A stretch of DNA of 64,000 nucleotides. Origin: Acidobacteriota bacterium. Its GTDB lineage: Bacteria > Acidobacteriota > Terriglobia > Bryobacterales > Bryobacteraceae. Below the pieces are notes generated by a model, which saw only the letters and a list, made by a program, of their open reading frames with translations, searched no databases and was not told the origin of the DNA. Position 1 is the first letter of the stretch. Every line of letters begins with the position of its first letter. The position numbers were made by a program, and so were the translations under genes. Below are positions 53,197 to 62,776 of this stretch, one piece after another. The DNA lies in assembly GCA_016185425.1 (NCBI GenBank), contig JACPNQ010000015.1:1-64000 (forward strand), given 5' to 3'.

Positions 53197-53798
53197 CAGC
53201 GGACGATCTCCATGGCCTTACGGAAGAGCGCTTCAAAGCCGGCATTGGGCAGCGCGGCGCGCGCTTTGCGGGCAGCGGCTTCGGCGGCGGGACGCTGCGA
53301 GCCGAGGTTGACGAGGGCGCTGATGAGGTCGAGATCGAGCTCAGTGAGCAGAGGGCCTTTGTCGAGAGATACCGGAATGGGCACGCCGGCAATCGCGATG
53401 TCGAGCTTGTCACGAAGCTCGACCACCATGCGTTCCGCGGTCTTCTTGCCGACGCCGGGGATGCGGGTGAGCTGCACGAGGTCGCCCGTTCGGATGGCTT
53501 GCACGAGATCGGCGGGAGCAATCCCGGAAAGAGCAGTGAGCGCTACCTTGGGACCTATGCCGCTGACGGTGATGAGCTTTTCGAAGAGCATTTTTTCTTC
53601 GGGCGTGACGAAGCCGTAGAGGAGGAACGCGTCCTCGCGGACGTGCGTGTGGATGCGGAGTTTCGCTTCGGCGCCGGTATCCGGGAGGCGCGTGAAGGTC
53701 GAGACGGGGATATGGACTTCATAGCCCACGCCGCCCGCTTCCACGATCACCAGGTTCGGGTGCTTCTCGAGCACGCTGCCGCGCAGATGGGCAATCAT
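53196..53798 (-). CDS. ruvA: Holliday junction branch migration protein RuvA
   Basis: 200 residues from ATG 53798, the standard family start MIAHLRGSV; the longer in-frame start adds 51 residues that run into the divergent rsmE gene. Domain I is an OB fold (VIVEAGGVGYEVHIP). Two helix-hairpin-helix motifs follow (VSGIGPKVALTALSG, then IPGVGKKTAERMVVEL) and a C-terminal RuvB-binding domain. It binds four-way junctions and loads RuvB. It is divergent from rsmE with 18 bases between the starts. Confidence 0.97.
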   Translation of the reverse strand: MIAHLRGSVLEKHPNLVIVEAGGVGYEVHIPVSTFTRLPDTGAEAKLRIHTHVREDAFLLYGFVTPEEKMLFEKLITVSGIGPKVALTALSGIAPADLVQAIRTGDLVQLTRIPGVGKKTAERMVVELRDKLDIAIAGVPIPVSLDKGPLLTELDLDLISALVNLGSQRPAAEAAARKARAALPNAGFEALFRKAMEIVR

Positions 53799-53816
53799 CG
53801 TAAACTCACATTCTAC

Positions 53817-54542
53817 ATGGCAAGGCGAATGTTCTACGTTCCGGAAGTGCGGCGGGACGAGGCCGAATTGACCGGAGACGCCGCCCAGCACCTGGTACGT
53901 GTACTGCGCGTGGAGGAGGGGCAGCAGTTTGAGATTTCCGACAACCGCCACCGGTATCTGGCGACTGTAACGACCGCGCGGAAGAGCTCAGTGGTATTTC
54001 GCGTGACGGAGCGCCTGGAGGATGCCGGCCCAGTGCCCGACGTGACGCTGTTGGCGAGCCTGTTTAAGTTCGATCACTTTGAATGGCTGCTCGAGAAAGC
54101 GACGGAGCTAAACGTTGCGCGTATTGTTCCGGTGGTGGCGGAACGGAGCGAGCGAGGGCTGGACCAGGCGGCGCCGAAGCGGAAGGAGCGGTGGGAGCGG
54201 ATACTACTCGAGGCGAGTCAGCAGTGCCGGCGGATGACGCTCCCTGTGCTGGACGCTCCCCAGAAGTTGAAGGATGCGGCCGCCGTGGTTGCGACGCATA
54301 GGGTGCTGTTGGACGAGTTGCGGCAGGGGCCACCACTGGCTGGGCTAGCGGTAAGGCCAATCGACAGCGTGGTGCTGCTGTTAGGACCGGAGGGCGGTTG
54401 GGCGGACCGGGAACGAGAGCTTCTGGTGGAGTCGAACTGGTCGCCGATGAGCCTGGGACCGAATGTGCTGCGAGCGGAGACGGCAGGGATTGCGGCCTTG
54501 GCGACGGTGTCGCAGAGATTCCTGCTGGCGAAGCCCGATTGA
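53817..54542 (+). CDS. rsmE: 16S rRNA (uracil-1498-N3)-methyltransferase
   Basis: 241 residues from ATG 53817, after which MARRMFYVPEV fits the family start. A PUA-like N-terminal part contains AAQHLVRVLRVEEGQQF. The SPOUT methyltransferase part has KATELNVARIVPVVAERS and LLLGPEGGWADRE, the SAM-binding deep-knot motif, then LGPNVLRAETAGIAAL. It methylates N3 of U1498 of 16S rRNA. A longer frame start at 53499 is antisense to ruvA and rejected. Confidence 0.96.
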   Translation: MARRMFYVPEVRRDEAELTGDAAQHLVRVLRVEEGQQFEISDNRHRYLATVTTARKSSVVFRVTERLEDAGPVPDVTLLASLFKFDHFEWLLEKATELNVARIVPVVAERSERGLDQAAPKRKERWERILLEASQQCRRMTLPVLDAPQKLKDAAAVVATHRVLLDELRQGPPLAGLAVRPIDSVVLLLGPEGGWADRERELLVESNWSPMSLGPNVLRAETAGIAALATVSQRFLLAKPD

Positions 54543-54853
54543 CAATGCGATAAGCGCGTGGTTACATTCAAGTGTTTCAGAGGTCTAGAAGGTTCCAGGA
54601 TCCGGGGCAACGATTCGGGACGCCCGCTCCAAGTGTCGAGTCGGTAGCAACGCATCCTAAAATCGCAAGAATCTTTTTCGGAGCGCGCCCGAATTCTCTA
54701 GCCGCCGGGGGCGCGCCTAGCCGACGCGCATCGCATTGCGCGTTTGGCTTTTACCGACTCGCCCAACCGCAGTCAATTTCCCAGCAAGGGCACTTCCGTA
54801 GAGAAGGACGCACTGGCTATAGTGCATCCAGGCAAAACAGGAGAGGTTGGCAA
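54543..54853. other. Intergenic region between rsmE and TonB-dependent receptor
   Basis: 311 bases with no gene I can support. A TATAGT at 54818-54823, 30 bases before the receptor ATG, could be a -10 element, but no clear -35 box is paired with it. GAGAGG at 54841-54846 is the likely ribosome site of the receptor gene. Confidence 0.5.
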
Positions 54854-57800
54854 ATGATCAAACGTATTTTTGCAATGCATTCACTCTGCATGCTTTTCGG
54901 CATGGCGGCTTACGCGCAGTTGGCCTCCACGACATCGCTGGTGGGCACTGTTACCGATCCGAGCGGCAAGTCCGTTCAGGGCGCGAAGGTAACGGCCGTC
55001 GAAGCCGGCACACTCACTACGTATTCGACAGCTACGAATGAAGCAGGGTACTTTTCGATCGATTTCGTCAAGGTGGGCAATTACAATATCACCGTGGAAC
55101 AACCCGGTTTCCAGAAAGTGACCAAGACCGGGGTCCAGGTGAGTATTAACCAGATTGTCCGCACCGATTTCAAGATGGCGATCGGCGCTATATCGCAAGC
55201 GGTGACCGTGCAGGCGGAGGCAACGGCTATCAAAACGGACGATGCCACGGTATCGGAAAACATCAGCACCCGCGCGGTCGCCGAACTGCCGTTAAGCGGC
55301 CGGGACGCGATGCAATTGGCCGTACTCACGCCCGGCGTGCTGCGTGGGCCAAAGTCCTCGGATACGGCTACTCCGCCCGGAAACGATTTCGTCGGCGCCG
55401 GGACTCGAGAGATCTCGAACAGCCTTTCGCTCGATGGCATCAGCGTGATGAATAATCTGATCACCAACACGCCGACAAGGCCGATGGTGGAAACGATCCA
55501 GGAGGTTGAGGTCCAGACAGGTACTTACTCCGCCCAATATGGCTCCTACATGGGTGTCCACATTAACGAAGTGACAAAGGCTGGTACGAACAGCTTCCAT
55601 GGCGCCGCGGTAGAGTTTCTGCGCAACCAGGTGCTGGACGCGCGAACCTTCTTCACGCTGCCTACACCCGCAAACCCGACAGCATCCAAGCCGCCGCTGC
55701 GACAGAACCAGTTCGGCCTGGAGTTCGACGGGCCGGTAGCGATCCCGAAACTTTACAACGGCAAGGACAAGACGTTTTTCATGGCGTCCTACGAGGGCTT
55801 CCGTAACGTCGCGCAGTCGACTTCGTTATCGACACACATGCCTGCCGTGTTTTTCACCGGCAATTTTTCGGGAGTGCCAACGGGCAGTATCACTGGCGGG
55901 GCGATCAAGGATCCCTTCAACAGCAACACTCCATTCCCAGGCAACATCATTCCCACGTCCCGTCTGTCGCCAATCACCCAGAAGCTGCAGCAATACTTCC
56001 CGCCGACGAACCTCCCGGGACTTACCAGCAACTTGTCCGTACCGGTTCCGAGCACTGGCAGATACAACCAGACTTTGGATCGTCTGGACCAGAATATCGG
56101 CGATAAAGTCCGTCTCTATGCCCGGGCTCATTGGCAGGAGTGGGCGGGGTTTGGCGGCAGCGCGATCCCGGTCAACGCTACGACCACGCCTACCACCGTG
56201 ACGAACTACACCGTAGGCTACACGCATACGCTAACGCCAAATATCGTGAACGACTTGCGCGTGGGTAGAAACTTCTTCAACACGGCGACAGTGAACCCGT
56301 TCTCCGTCAATAATCAGAAGACCGCCGGCACGGACCTGGGCATTCCGGGTTTCAATGGAGACTCGCTTTACAATAATCCCGGTATACCGGATTTCGGCAT
56401 CACTGGTTTCAACGGGTTGGGCAGTGGCGGAACCAACTGGTACCAGAACGACAGCACGGTGCAACTCTCCGAACAGATCAGTTGGAGCCACGGCTCGCAC
56501 AACATCATGGCCGGGATGGAATTCCGCAGGTTGGCGACCGGAAGGGCGGCCGTCAACAGCGCGCGCGGTACGTTCTCGTTTAACGGAACGCAGACCGGAT
56601 ACGCGCCCGCCGATTTCGTGCTTGGCGTGCCGGTGAGCTTCGCCACTTCCGGGCCGGAAATCCGCGGGCGAGTTGCAACGTGGCGGGATGGCTTTTTCGT
56701 GCTCGACAAATGGCAGGCGACCCGCAAGCTGACGCTCAACTACGGGATTCGCTACGAACTGCCGACGGTACCCTACACGATCAATGGAGTTGCCAGTATC
56801 CTAAGCCCGGATCAGAGTACGCTGCAAGTGGCGACGCCAGGTTTCAAGTTCGTCAAACCGCAACATAAACTCTGGGCGCCCCGTTTCGGCTTCGCCTACC
56901 GCATCTCGGACAAGACCGTTTTTCGCGGCGGCGCCGGGATCTACTACAATCCGAACCAAACCAATACCTACACTTTCCTTAACACGAACCCGCCGTGGAG
57001 CCCGATTTTCCAGTGCAATTGGTCCGCGGGACTTCCGCCAATCCCGTTGTCCAATCCCTTCAGCGTCCCCGCGGCATGCCCGCTTCCGGGAAGCAACAGC
57101 GGCGCGTTAATCGTCACACCCTATTTCAATCTGCCTCCCGGACGAATGAATCAGTGGAGCGCCAGTTTGGACCGGCAATTGTGGAACGGCGGCGGTTTCG
57201 AATTGCAATACCTGGGCTCGCATAGCTACCATCTGGATCGGAGTTTCTACAACAACACTCCTTTACCCGGACCGGGCGCGGTTAACTCGCGGCGGCCAAA
57301 CAGGAATTTTGGGCCGATCCGCACGATCGCCAACGATGAAATCGCCAATTACGAGAGCATGAGCGCGATTTTCCGCCAGCGCATGTCGAAGGGTCTCCAA
57401 ATGCAGGCCAGCTACACCTGGTCGCACACGATCGACGTCTCCACCGACTCGAACGGGGGCGGTACGCCTATGAATCCGTACTGGTGGAAGGCCGATTACG
57501 GCAATTCCAACTGGGACGTCCCTCACCGCTTGATCGCCTATTTCGTCTATGACATCCCATTCTTTGCAAATGCCCATCCTGTCTTGAAAGGCGCATTGGG
57601 AGCTTGGCAGACGAATGGCACGATGATTCTTCAGAGCGGCCTTCCCTTCAACGTCACAACGGGTACCGACACCGCGAATACGGCCGCCAGCGGCTCTTAC
57701 CGGCCGAACCTGGTTCACGCAGCGTCGGCAGACTGCGGACGCGGACACCTGGTTGGGTGCATAGACGCGACGGCGTTCACCGTCGCCGATCTGTACCCGA

Positions 57801-58063
57801 TCAATCCGACCAACTTCGCATACGGAAATGCCGGCCGCAACATCCTCCGTGGCCCAGGATCGCAGGTAGTTAATTTGTCCGTGTTCAAGAACTTCCCGAT
57901 CAAAGAGTGTTTCAAGTTCTCTCTCCGATTCGAGATGTTCTCCATCTTGAACCGGGCGAACTTCAGCAATCCGTCGGCAACGATTAACACCGGTGCCTTC
58001 GGGAACATCACCGGCGCCAGCGGCGGCCGCACGATACAGATTGGCAGTAAGCTGCAATTTTAG
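54854..58063 (+). CDS. TonB-dependent receptor with carboxypeptidase-regulatory domain (1)
   Basis: 1069 residues from ATG 54854. Signal peptide (SLCMLFGMAAYAQ), then a carboxypeptidase-regulatory-like domain with GTVTDPSGKSVQGAKVTA, then a plug (ELPLSGRDAMQLAVLTPGV, YGSYMGVHINEVTKAGTN) and a long outer-membrane barrel ending in QIGSKLQF, a typical aromatic C terminus. This is the Oar-like receptor type common in Acidobacteria. The ligand is not readable from the sequence. It is the first of two tandem receptors; the second starts 182 bases downstream. Confidence 0.93.
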   Translation: MIKRIFAMHSLCMLFGMAAYAQLASTTSLVGTVTDPSGKSVQGAKVTAVEAGTLTTYSTATNEAGYFSIDFVKVGNYNITVEQPGFQKVTKTGVQVSINQIVRTDFKMAIGAISQAVTVQAEATAIKTDDATVSENISTRAVAELPLSGRDAMQLAVLTPGVLRGPKSSDTATPPGNDFVGAGTREISNSLSLDGISVMNNLITNTPTRPMVETIQEVEVQTGTYSAQYGSYMGVHINEVTKAGTNSFHGAAVEFLRNQVLDARTFFTLPTPANPTASKPPLRQNQFGLEFDGPVAIPKLYNGKDKTFFMASYEGFRNVAQSTSLSTHMPAVFFTGNFSGVPTGSITGGAIKDPFNSNTPFPGNIIPTSRLSPITQKLQQYFPPTNLPGLTSNLSVPVPSTGRYNQTLDRLDQNIGDKVRLYARAHWQEWAGFGGSAIPVNATTTPTTVTNYTVGYTHTLTPNIVNDLRVGRNFFNTATVNPFSVNNQKTAGTDLGIPGFNGDSLYNNPGIPDFGITGFNGLGSGGTNWYQNDSTVQLSEQISWSHGSHNIMAGMEFRRLATGRAAVNSARGTFSFNGTQTGYAPADFVLGVPVSFATSGPEIRGRVATWRDGFFVLDKWQATRKLTLNYGIRYELPTVPYTINGVASILSPDQSTLQVATPGFKFVKPQHKLWAPRFGFAYRISDKTVFRGGAGIYYNPNQTNTYTFLNTNPPWSPIFQCNWSAGLPPIPLSNPFSVPAACPLPGSNSGALIVTPYFNLPPGRMNQWSASLDRQLWNGGGFELQYLGSHSYHLDRSFYNNTPLPGPGAVNSRRPNRNFGPIRTIANDEIANYESMSAIFRQRMSKGLQMQASYTWSHTIDVSTDSNGGGTPMNPYWWKADYGNSNWDVPHRLIAYFVYDIPFFANAHPVLKGALGAWQTNGTMILQSGLPFNVTTGTDTANTAASGSYRPNLVHAASADCGRGHLVGCIDATAFTVADLYPINPTNFAYGNAGRNILRGPGSQVVNLSVFKNFPIKECFKFSLRFEMFSILNRANFSNPSATINTGAFGNITGASGGRTIQIGSKLQF

Positions 58064-58097
58064 GATTGTTTCAATCCTGCGAATCGATCGACTCGGG

Positions 58098-58120
58098 AGC
58101 GCCGGCGGTTTGCCGGCGCT
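58098..58120 (+). terminator. GC-rich hairpin after the first receptor
   Basis: AGCGCCGGC (58098-58106) pairs with GCCGGCGCT (58112-58120), nine perfect base pairs around a 5-base loop. No T tract follows, so termination may be partial. It lies between the two tandem receptor genes. Confidence 0.5.
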
Positions 58121-58245
58121 ATCCGTCGTGTCCCCGCATCATTGCGGAAATACATACCTTAGCCAATCCGTGCAGCGCTCCGGCAGGGCGAGCTATCGCG
58201 CTGGATGAGGTAAAATTTAGCTAATTCTCAGCTCAGGAGGTATTC

Positions 58246-61200
58246 ATGCAGAAGTTTTTTCTGAGGGCCGCTTTGACCCTCGCTTTTGTCTCGAGTGGGT
58301 TTGCTCAAACCACCTCGACGACTATTCTGGGAACGATCACCGATCCCTCCGGCGCGGCCGTAGCCGGCGCCAAAGTAACCGCAACCAACATCCGCACTCA
58401 AGTGAAACGTGAGGATGTCTCGACGTCGACCGGTGACTATAGTTTTCCGCTCCTCGATATTGGAGAGTATTCCGTCAGCGTGGAGGCGCCGGGATTCAAG
58501 ACGGCGACGCGCACGGGATTGGTACTACAGATCAATGAAAAGCTCCGCGCGGACGTCACTCTGCAGGTGGGCCAAGTGTCGGAGCGTGTGGAAGTAACCG
58601 GCGCCGCAACGGCGCTGAAGACCGATGAATCGTCGATCGGGGATGTCATCGAGCAGAAACGTATTGTCGAATTGCCGGTGAACGGCCGCAATGTGGGCAA
58701 CCTGGCTGTGTTGCAGGCGGGCGTCATGTTCGGCAGCCGCGGCGGCCTGGACGGACAGAGCGGCGGCGGCGGCGGCATCCCGATTCCCGGCCAGACAATC
58801 GCGATTGTGGCGAACGGCCAGCGCGAGACTAGCCAGCATGCAACGCTCGATGGCGTGGTCGCGACCGAAGCGCGCGTGAATACAGTCCCCTTCTCCCCCT
58901 CGCCCGAAGCCATTGAAGAAGTGAAGGTGTTCACCGGTAATTACTCGGCCGAGTACGGATTTAACTCCGGCGCCCAATTGATTATGGTGATGCGCTCGGG
59001 CACGAACGATTTCCACGGCTCGCTCTTCGAGTTTCTGCGCAACGACAAATTCGACGCCGAGGATTATTTCCAGAACTACTTCAATACGTCGTCGGTGCGC
59101 CTGCCGAAGCAGGGCGTACGCCAGAATCAGTTCGGTGTCGTTGTCAACGGTCCCGTGCTGATTCCGAAACTCTACAACGGCAAGGACAAGACCTTCTTCA
59201 TGTTCAACTATGAGGGTCGGCGCCGCCGTTTGCCGGGCGCCGCGTCATCCACACTGGTTCCGACTACGGAGTTCCGCAACGGCGATTTCAGTCAGTTGCT
59301 ACGTATTGCGAATCCGGTGCAGATCGTGGACCCGTTCAACGGTACGCCGTTCGCCGGGAACATTATTCCGGCCTCTCGCATCAGTTCCACCGCCAAGGCG
59401 TTGCTCCCTTTCTGGGAACAGCCGCAGGTGGCGGTAGCCAATCCGCAGACCGGCTTCAACTACACAGGTACGGGCCCGAACTCGATCAACGACAACCAGT
59501 ACTTCGCCAAGGTCGATCACAGCATCTCCACCCGCGACAAAATAATGGGCCGTTATGCGACCAACAGCGTGGACTGGCTTACCTACGCGGGGACCTCGCC
59601 GCAGTTCTCGTACCTGGTGCTGGGGCGTAACGATAACGTTGCCACACAGTGGATTCACGTCTTCTCGCCGGCTGCCGTCATGGAAACCCGCTATGGCTTC
59701 ACTCGGTCCAAGGACGACAGCTTCAATCCGCGCGCGAACACGGACTTCAACCTCGCCGCTCTTGGCATGGACGGCTTCCGCGTGGTCAATGATAGTAACC
59801 GTCCGCTCACGAAGCGCGAAGTTGGCCTGCCGTCGATCAACCTCGCCAACGGACTGCAGAGCCTGGCGGAACGCGATGGCGGCAACGGCTTCGACGATAA
59901 CAAACTGCACCAGATCAGCAGCAGCCTGAACTGGAGCTTCGCCGCGCACAATGTGAAGTTCGGCGGCGAATACCGTCGTGTCTCGCTCTTCCGCGGGGCG
60001 GCGAACGTGCCGCGCGGCGCGTTCAATTTCACCGGCAACCTAACCGGACATAGCTTCGCCCAGTTCCTGCTGGGGCTGCCGAGTTCGACCGATACACCGG
60101 AAGGCTTGCCGCTGACGGACGTGCGTCAAAATCGTCTGGGCTTCTACGTGACGGACGACTGGAAGATATCGAAGAAACTCACGATGAACATCGGCGTCCG
60201 CTGGGAATACAACACAATGGCCACCGACGTCCAGGGCCTGTGGCGCAGCGCCGAGCTTCGCAGCGGCACATGGACCTTCGTACCGGAGAAGATTCGAACG
60301 CTCTACGACTTCTACAGTCCACAAAAGGGACTCGTCATGCCTCGGATCGGCATGGCCTACCGCGCCAGCGAAAACTGGGTTATCCGCAGCGGGTTCGGCA
60401 TCTACTATAACGTTCACCAGTTGAACAACTACACGATCCTGAACCTGAATCCGCCCCTTTCGGGGAGCGCGAACTTCTCGAACGATGCCCGGAACAACAC
60501 ACTGGTATCGACGACAAATCCGTATACGTTCGCCAATCCGTTTGGCGTTGTCAGCCCCACCCTGGGCACCAGCGCCAACGTACTCAACAAGGACAACTTC
60601 CAGCCGCAAGTGGCGCAATGGAGCTTCGACATCCAGCGCCGGCTGCCATGGGATATGGCATTGAATGTTGGCTACGTCGGTTCAAAGACCTCGCATCTGG
60701 ATAATACCGTGGAAGCGAATTCGCCCGACCCCGCCTTCAACACGGCGACCTCCACGCTGCAGGGCCGCCGCCCGTATCAGTTCATCAACGATAACGGCGT
60801 GCTCCGTCCGCTAACCCGGCTGCGCTTCCTCGATTCCGGCGGCAATGGCTGGTATCAGGGCCTCCAGTTGACGTTGCAGAAACGATTCCGCAACGGCTTG
60901 TCCTTCTCGATCGCCCACACCTTCTCCAAATCGCTGATGGAGGGCTACGGCCGGAATGAGGGCGACGGCTATAACCCGAACGCTTATCAGAATCCGCGCA
61001 ATCGCCATGCGGACAAGGCTCGCGTCGGTTTTGACGTCACGCACAATACGGTGGCCAACTTCGTCTATGAAATGCCGTTCTTCAAGAGTGGCAATGCCAT
61101 CGCGAAGGCGGTTCTCGGCGGCTGGCAGACGAACGGCGTGTTGACGTTCCGCACCGGTTTCCCGCTGACGGTAACCCAGGGCGCCATCACCAATACGGCC

Positions 61201-61644
61201 AACGTGACGATCCGCCCGGATCGTGTTGGTCCGGGGTTCGTCTCCAATCCAACAGTCAACCAGTGGTTCAATCCGAACGATTTCCACGTGGTGAGTTGCC
61301 AGAACACCGCACTGCCGGAACTTTGCCGTTACGGCAATTCGGGCGTCGGAATTTTGGAGGGGCCGGGCGCAAAGATCGTGGACTTTTCGCTGTTCAAGAA
61401 CTTCCAGATCGCAGAACGCGTGAAGCTCCAGTTCCGCGGGGAGATGTACAATCTCTTCAACACCCCACAGTTTGCCCGTCCAAATGGCACGTTGAACACG
61501 GGAGGCAGCTTCCTGCCGGTCCGCAATGCAACAGGCGGGATTGACTTCCCGAGCCAGGCAAATCAGGTTCGCGGGCCGGGCGCAATCACCAGTCTCGTTT
61601 CCCCAATGCGGCAGATCCAGTTCGGGTTAAAGCTGCTCTGGTAA
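58246..61644 (+). CDS. TonB-dependent receptor with carboxypeptidase-regulatory domain (2)
   Basis: 1132 residues from ATG 58246, with AGGAGG five bases ahead. Signal peptide (LRAALTLAFVSSGFAQ), then GTITDPSGAAVAGAKVTA, a plug with VELPVNGRNVGNLAVLQAGV and a Gly-rich loop (GGLDGQSGGGGGIP) that the first receptor lacks, then a barrel ending IQFGLKLLW. Several barrel blocks are shared with the neighbour, for example KLYNGKDKTFFM, so the pair are paralogues. Substrate is unknown; a strong terminator follows. Confidence 0.93.
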   Translation: MQKFFLRAALTLAFVSSGFAQTTSTTILGTITDPSGAAVAGAKVTATNIRTQVKREDVSTSTGDYSFPLLDIGEYSVSVEAPGFKTATRTGLVLQINEKLRADVTLQVGQVSERVEVTGAATALKTDESSIGDVIEQKRIVELPVNGRNVGNLAVLQAGVMFGSRGGLDGQSGGGGGIPIPGQTIAIVANGQRETSQHATLDGVVATEARVNTVPFSPSPEAIEEVKVFTGNYSAEYGFNSGAQLIMVMRSGTNDFHGSLFEFLRNDKFDAEDYFQNYFNTSSVRLPKQGVRQNQFGVVVNGPVLIPKLYNGKDKTFFMFNYEGRRRRLPGAASSTLVPTTEFRNGDFSQLLRIANPVQIVDPFNGTPFAGNIIPASRISSTAKALLPFWEQPQVAVANPQTGFNYTGTGPNSINDNQYFAKVDHSISTRDKIMGRYATNSVDWLTYAGTSPQFSYLVLGRNDNVATQWIHVFSPAAVMETRYGFTRSKDDSFNPRANTDFNLAALGMDGFRVVNDSNRPLTKREVGLPSINLANGLQSLAERDGGNGFDDNKLHQISSSLNWSFAAHNVKFGGEYRRVSLFRGAANVPRGAFNFTGNLTGHSFAQFLLGLPSSTDTPEGLPLTDVRQNRLGFYVTDDWKISKKLTMNIGVRWEYNTMATDVQGLWRSAELRSGTWTFVPEKIRTLYDFYSPQKGLVMPRIGMAYRASENWVIRSGFGIYYNVHQLNNYTILNLNPPLSGSANFSNDARNNTLVSTTNPYTFANPFGVVSPTLGTSANVLNKDNFQPQVAQWSFDIQRRLPWDMALNVGYVGSKTSHLDNTVEANSPDPAFNTATSTLQGRRPYQFINDNGVLRPLTRLRFLDSGGNGWYQGLQLTLQKRFRNGLSFSIAHTFSKSLMEGYGRNEGDGYNPNAYQNPRNRHADKARVGFDVTHNTVANFVYEMPFFKSGNAIAKAVLGGWQTNGVLTFRTGFPLTVTQGAITNTANVTIRPDRVGPGFVSNPTVNQWFNPNDFHVVSCQNTALPELCRYGNSGVGILEGPGAKIVDFSLFKNFQIAERVKLQFRGEMYNLFNTPQFARPNGTLNTGGSFLPVRNATGGIDFPSQANQVRGPGAITSLVSPMRQIQFGLKLLW

Positions 61645-61662
61645 TCGGTTAACCAATGTGTG

Positions 61663-61692
61663 AAAAGGGCCGCCCTTCGGGATGGCCCTTTT
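61663..61692. terminator. Rho-independent terminator after the second receptor
   Basis: AAAAGGGCC (61663-61671) pairs with GGCCCTTTT (61684-61692), and an inner CCC-TTC-GGG is possible. On the plus strand the stem is followed by T and C; on the minus strand, by the A-run of the other arm, which reads as a T tract. It can serve both the receptor gene and the convergent methyltransferase gene. Confidence 0.8.
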
Positions 61693-61693
61693 T

Positions 61694-62689
61694 CTATTTG
61701 TCCGGGAACTTGAAATCCAGCAGCAGGGACCGCCGCAATTCGTTGTCCGGCAAGTCCCCGTTGGCTCGCCTTTCGTGCATTTTTCTGGTGTCGATCATGT
61801 AAAGAATATGCCCGGCGCCGGTTTCGACGTACTTCACGATATCCTCATTACGGATGCCAAACAGTTTGAGGTAGGAGCAAAGTAGGCCGTCGCTTATCTG
61901 AAAGTTTAAGAACCGCAGATTCTGCGCGTCTCGCGACCAGCCGGTAGAGAGTTCCAATCCGTGCCTTGTCGTGTCGAACACGCCGGTGTCTAGAAGGAGC
62001 ATTTCTCTCGCCAGGCTCACCAAACGGGCGATCGCCCACATTGGGCAAAGCAGATGGTTGACGACCTCGGAGACGAAAACAACATCATGGGGTTCGATGG
62101 TGAAGTCGACCAGAAAGTCAGAGTGGCGAAACTCGATGTTGCGCCATCCCAGAACGCTATTCGCCCAGACAGCGGACTCGAATTTCCTTTTCTGCACTTC
62201 AACACCGGTGACACGTGCCGCTCCTAATTCGGCGAATCGCACGGGGAAGAACCCGTTGTTGGACCCAATCTCCATGATCGACTTCCCGCGAAGATCCGGA
62301 AGCAGCGGTCGTATGTACATCCACTTCGGCCACGGCCGCAGCAAACAGGCCTCCTCGCTCGTCAGGTTCCGGCCGAGTGTATTGACTCCGCCTTCATCGC
62401 TGGGAACAGGCCATGACCGGTCCGACGTCGTGGAGATACCGTGCTCGGGAAAGTCTAACCGTTGAAACCATTGCCGCGCAAAACTTCTGATGCCATCCGC
62501 TACGGGGCCTCGCAGACGCCCGGGACTGAGATTCTCCTGATCGCGACGCAGGATCTCCCTCAGCTCCGCCAAGGCCACACGGAGAGAATCGGCTGAAAAC
62601 AAGGGGCGCGTAACGGGCACTTCGTCCCCTAAGTCTCGCCCTTGTGCGTAAACATAGTTCTCGAACTCGTATAAAATCGGATCTCGCAT
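61694..62689 (-). CDS. SAM-dependent methyltransferase (DUF1698/CmoB-like)
   Basis: 331 residues. A charged N-terminal region contains WFQRLDFPEHGISTTSD, typical of CmoB-related methyltransferases. The SAM site IMEIGSNNGFFPVRFAELGA is near residue 139. Later VVFVSEVVNHLLCP and LLLDTGVFD complete the fold. CmoB itself modifies tRNA wobble uridine, but this protein has no tRNA-specific features that I can identify, and its neighbour makes pyruvylated polysaccharide. A role in polysaccharide or lipid methylation is therefore equally possible. Confidence 0.8.
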   Translation of the reverse strand: MRDPILYEFENYVYAQGRDLGDEVPVTRPLFSADSLRVALAELREILRRDQENLSPGRLRGPVADGIRSFARQWFQRLDFPEHGISTTSDRSWPVPSDEGGVNTLGRNLTSEEACLLRPWPKWMYIRPLLPDLRGKSIMEIGSNNGFFPVRFAELGAARVTGVEVQKRKFESAVWANSVLGWRNIEFRHSDFLVDFTIEPHDVVFVSEVVNHLLCPMWAIARLVSLAREMLLLDTGVFDTTRHGLELSTGWSRDAQNLRFLNFQISDGLLCSYLKLFGIRNEDIVKYVETGAGHILYMIDTRKMHERRANGDLPDNELRRSLLLDFKFPDK

Positions 62690-62776
62690 CTCATCGACTC
62701 ACGGGCAAGCAGGCAGCGACTGGCGTCGGGCGTCTACTAATGGGTTGAGGCGCATGCCAGTATAACGCACAACCGG

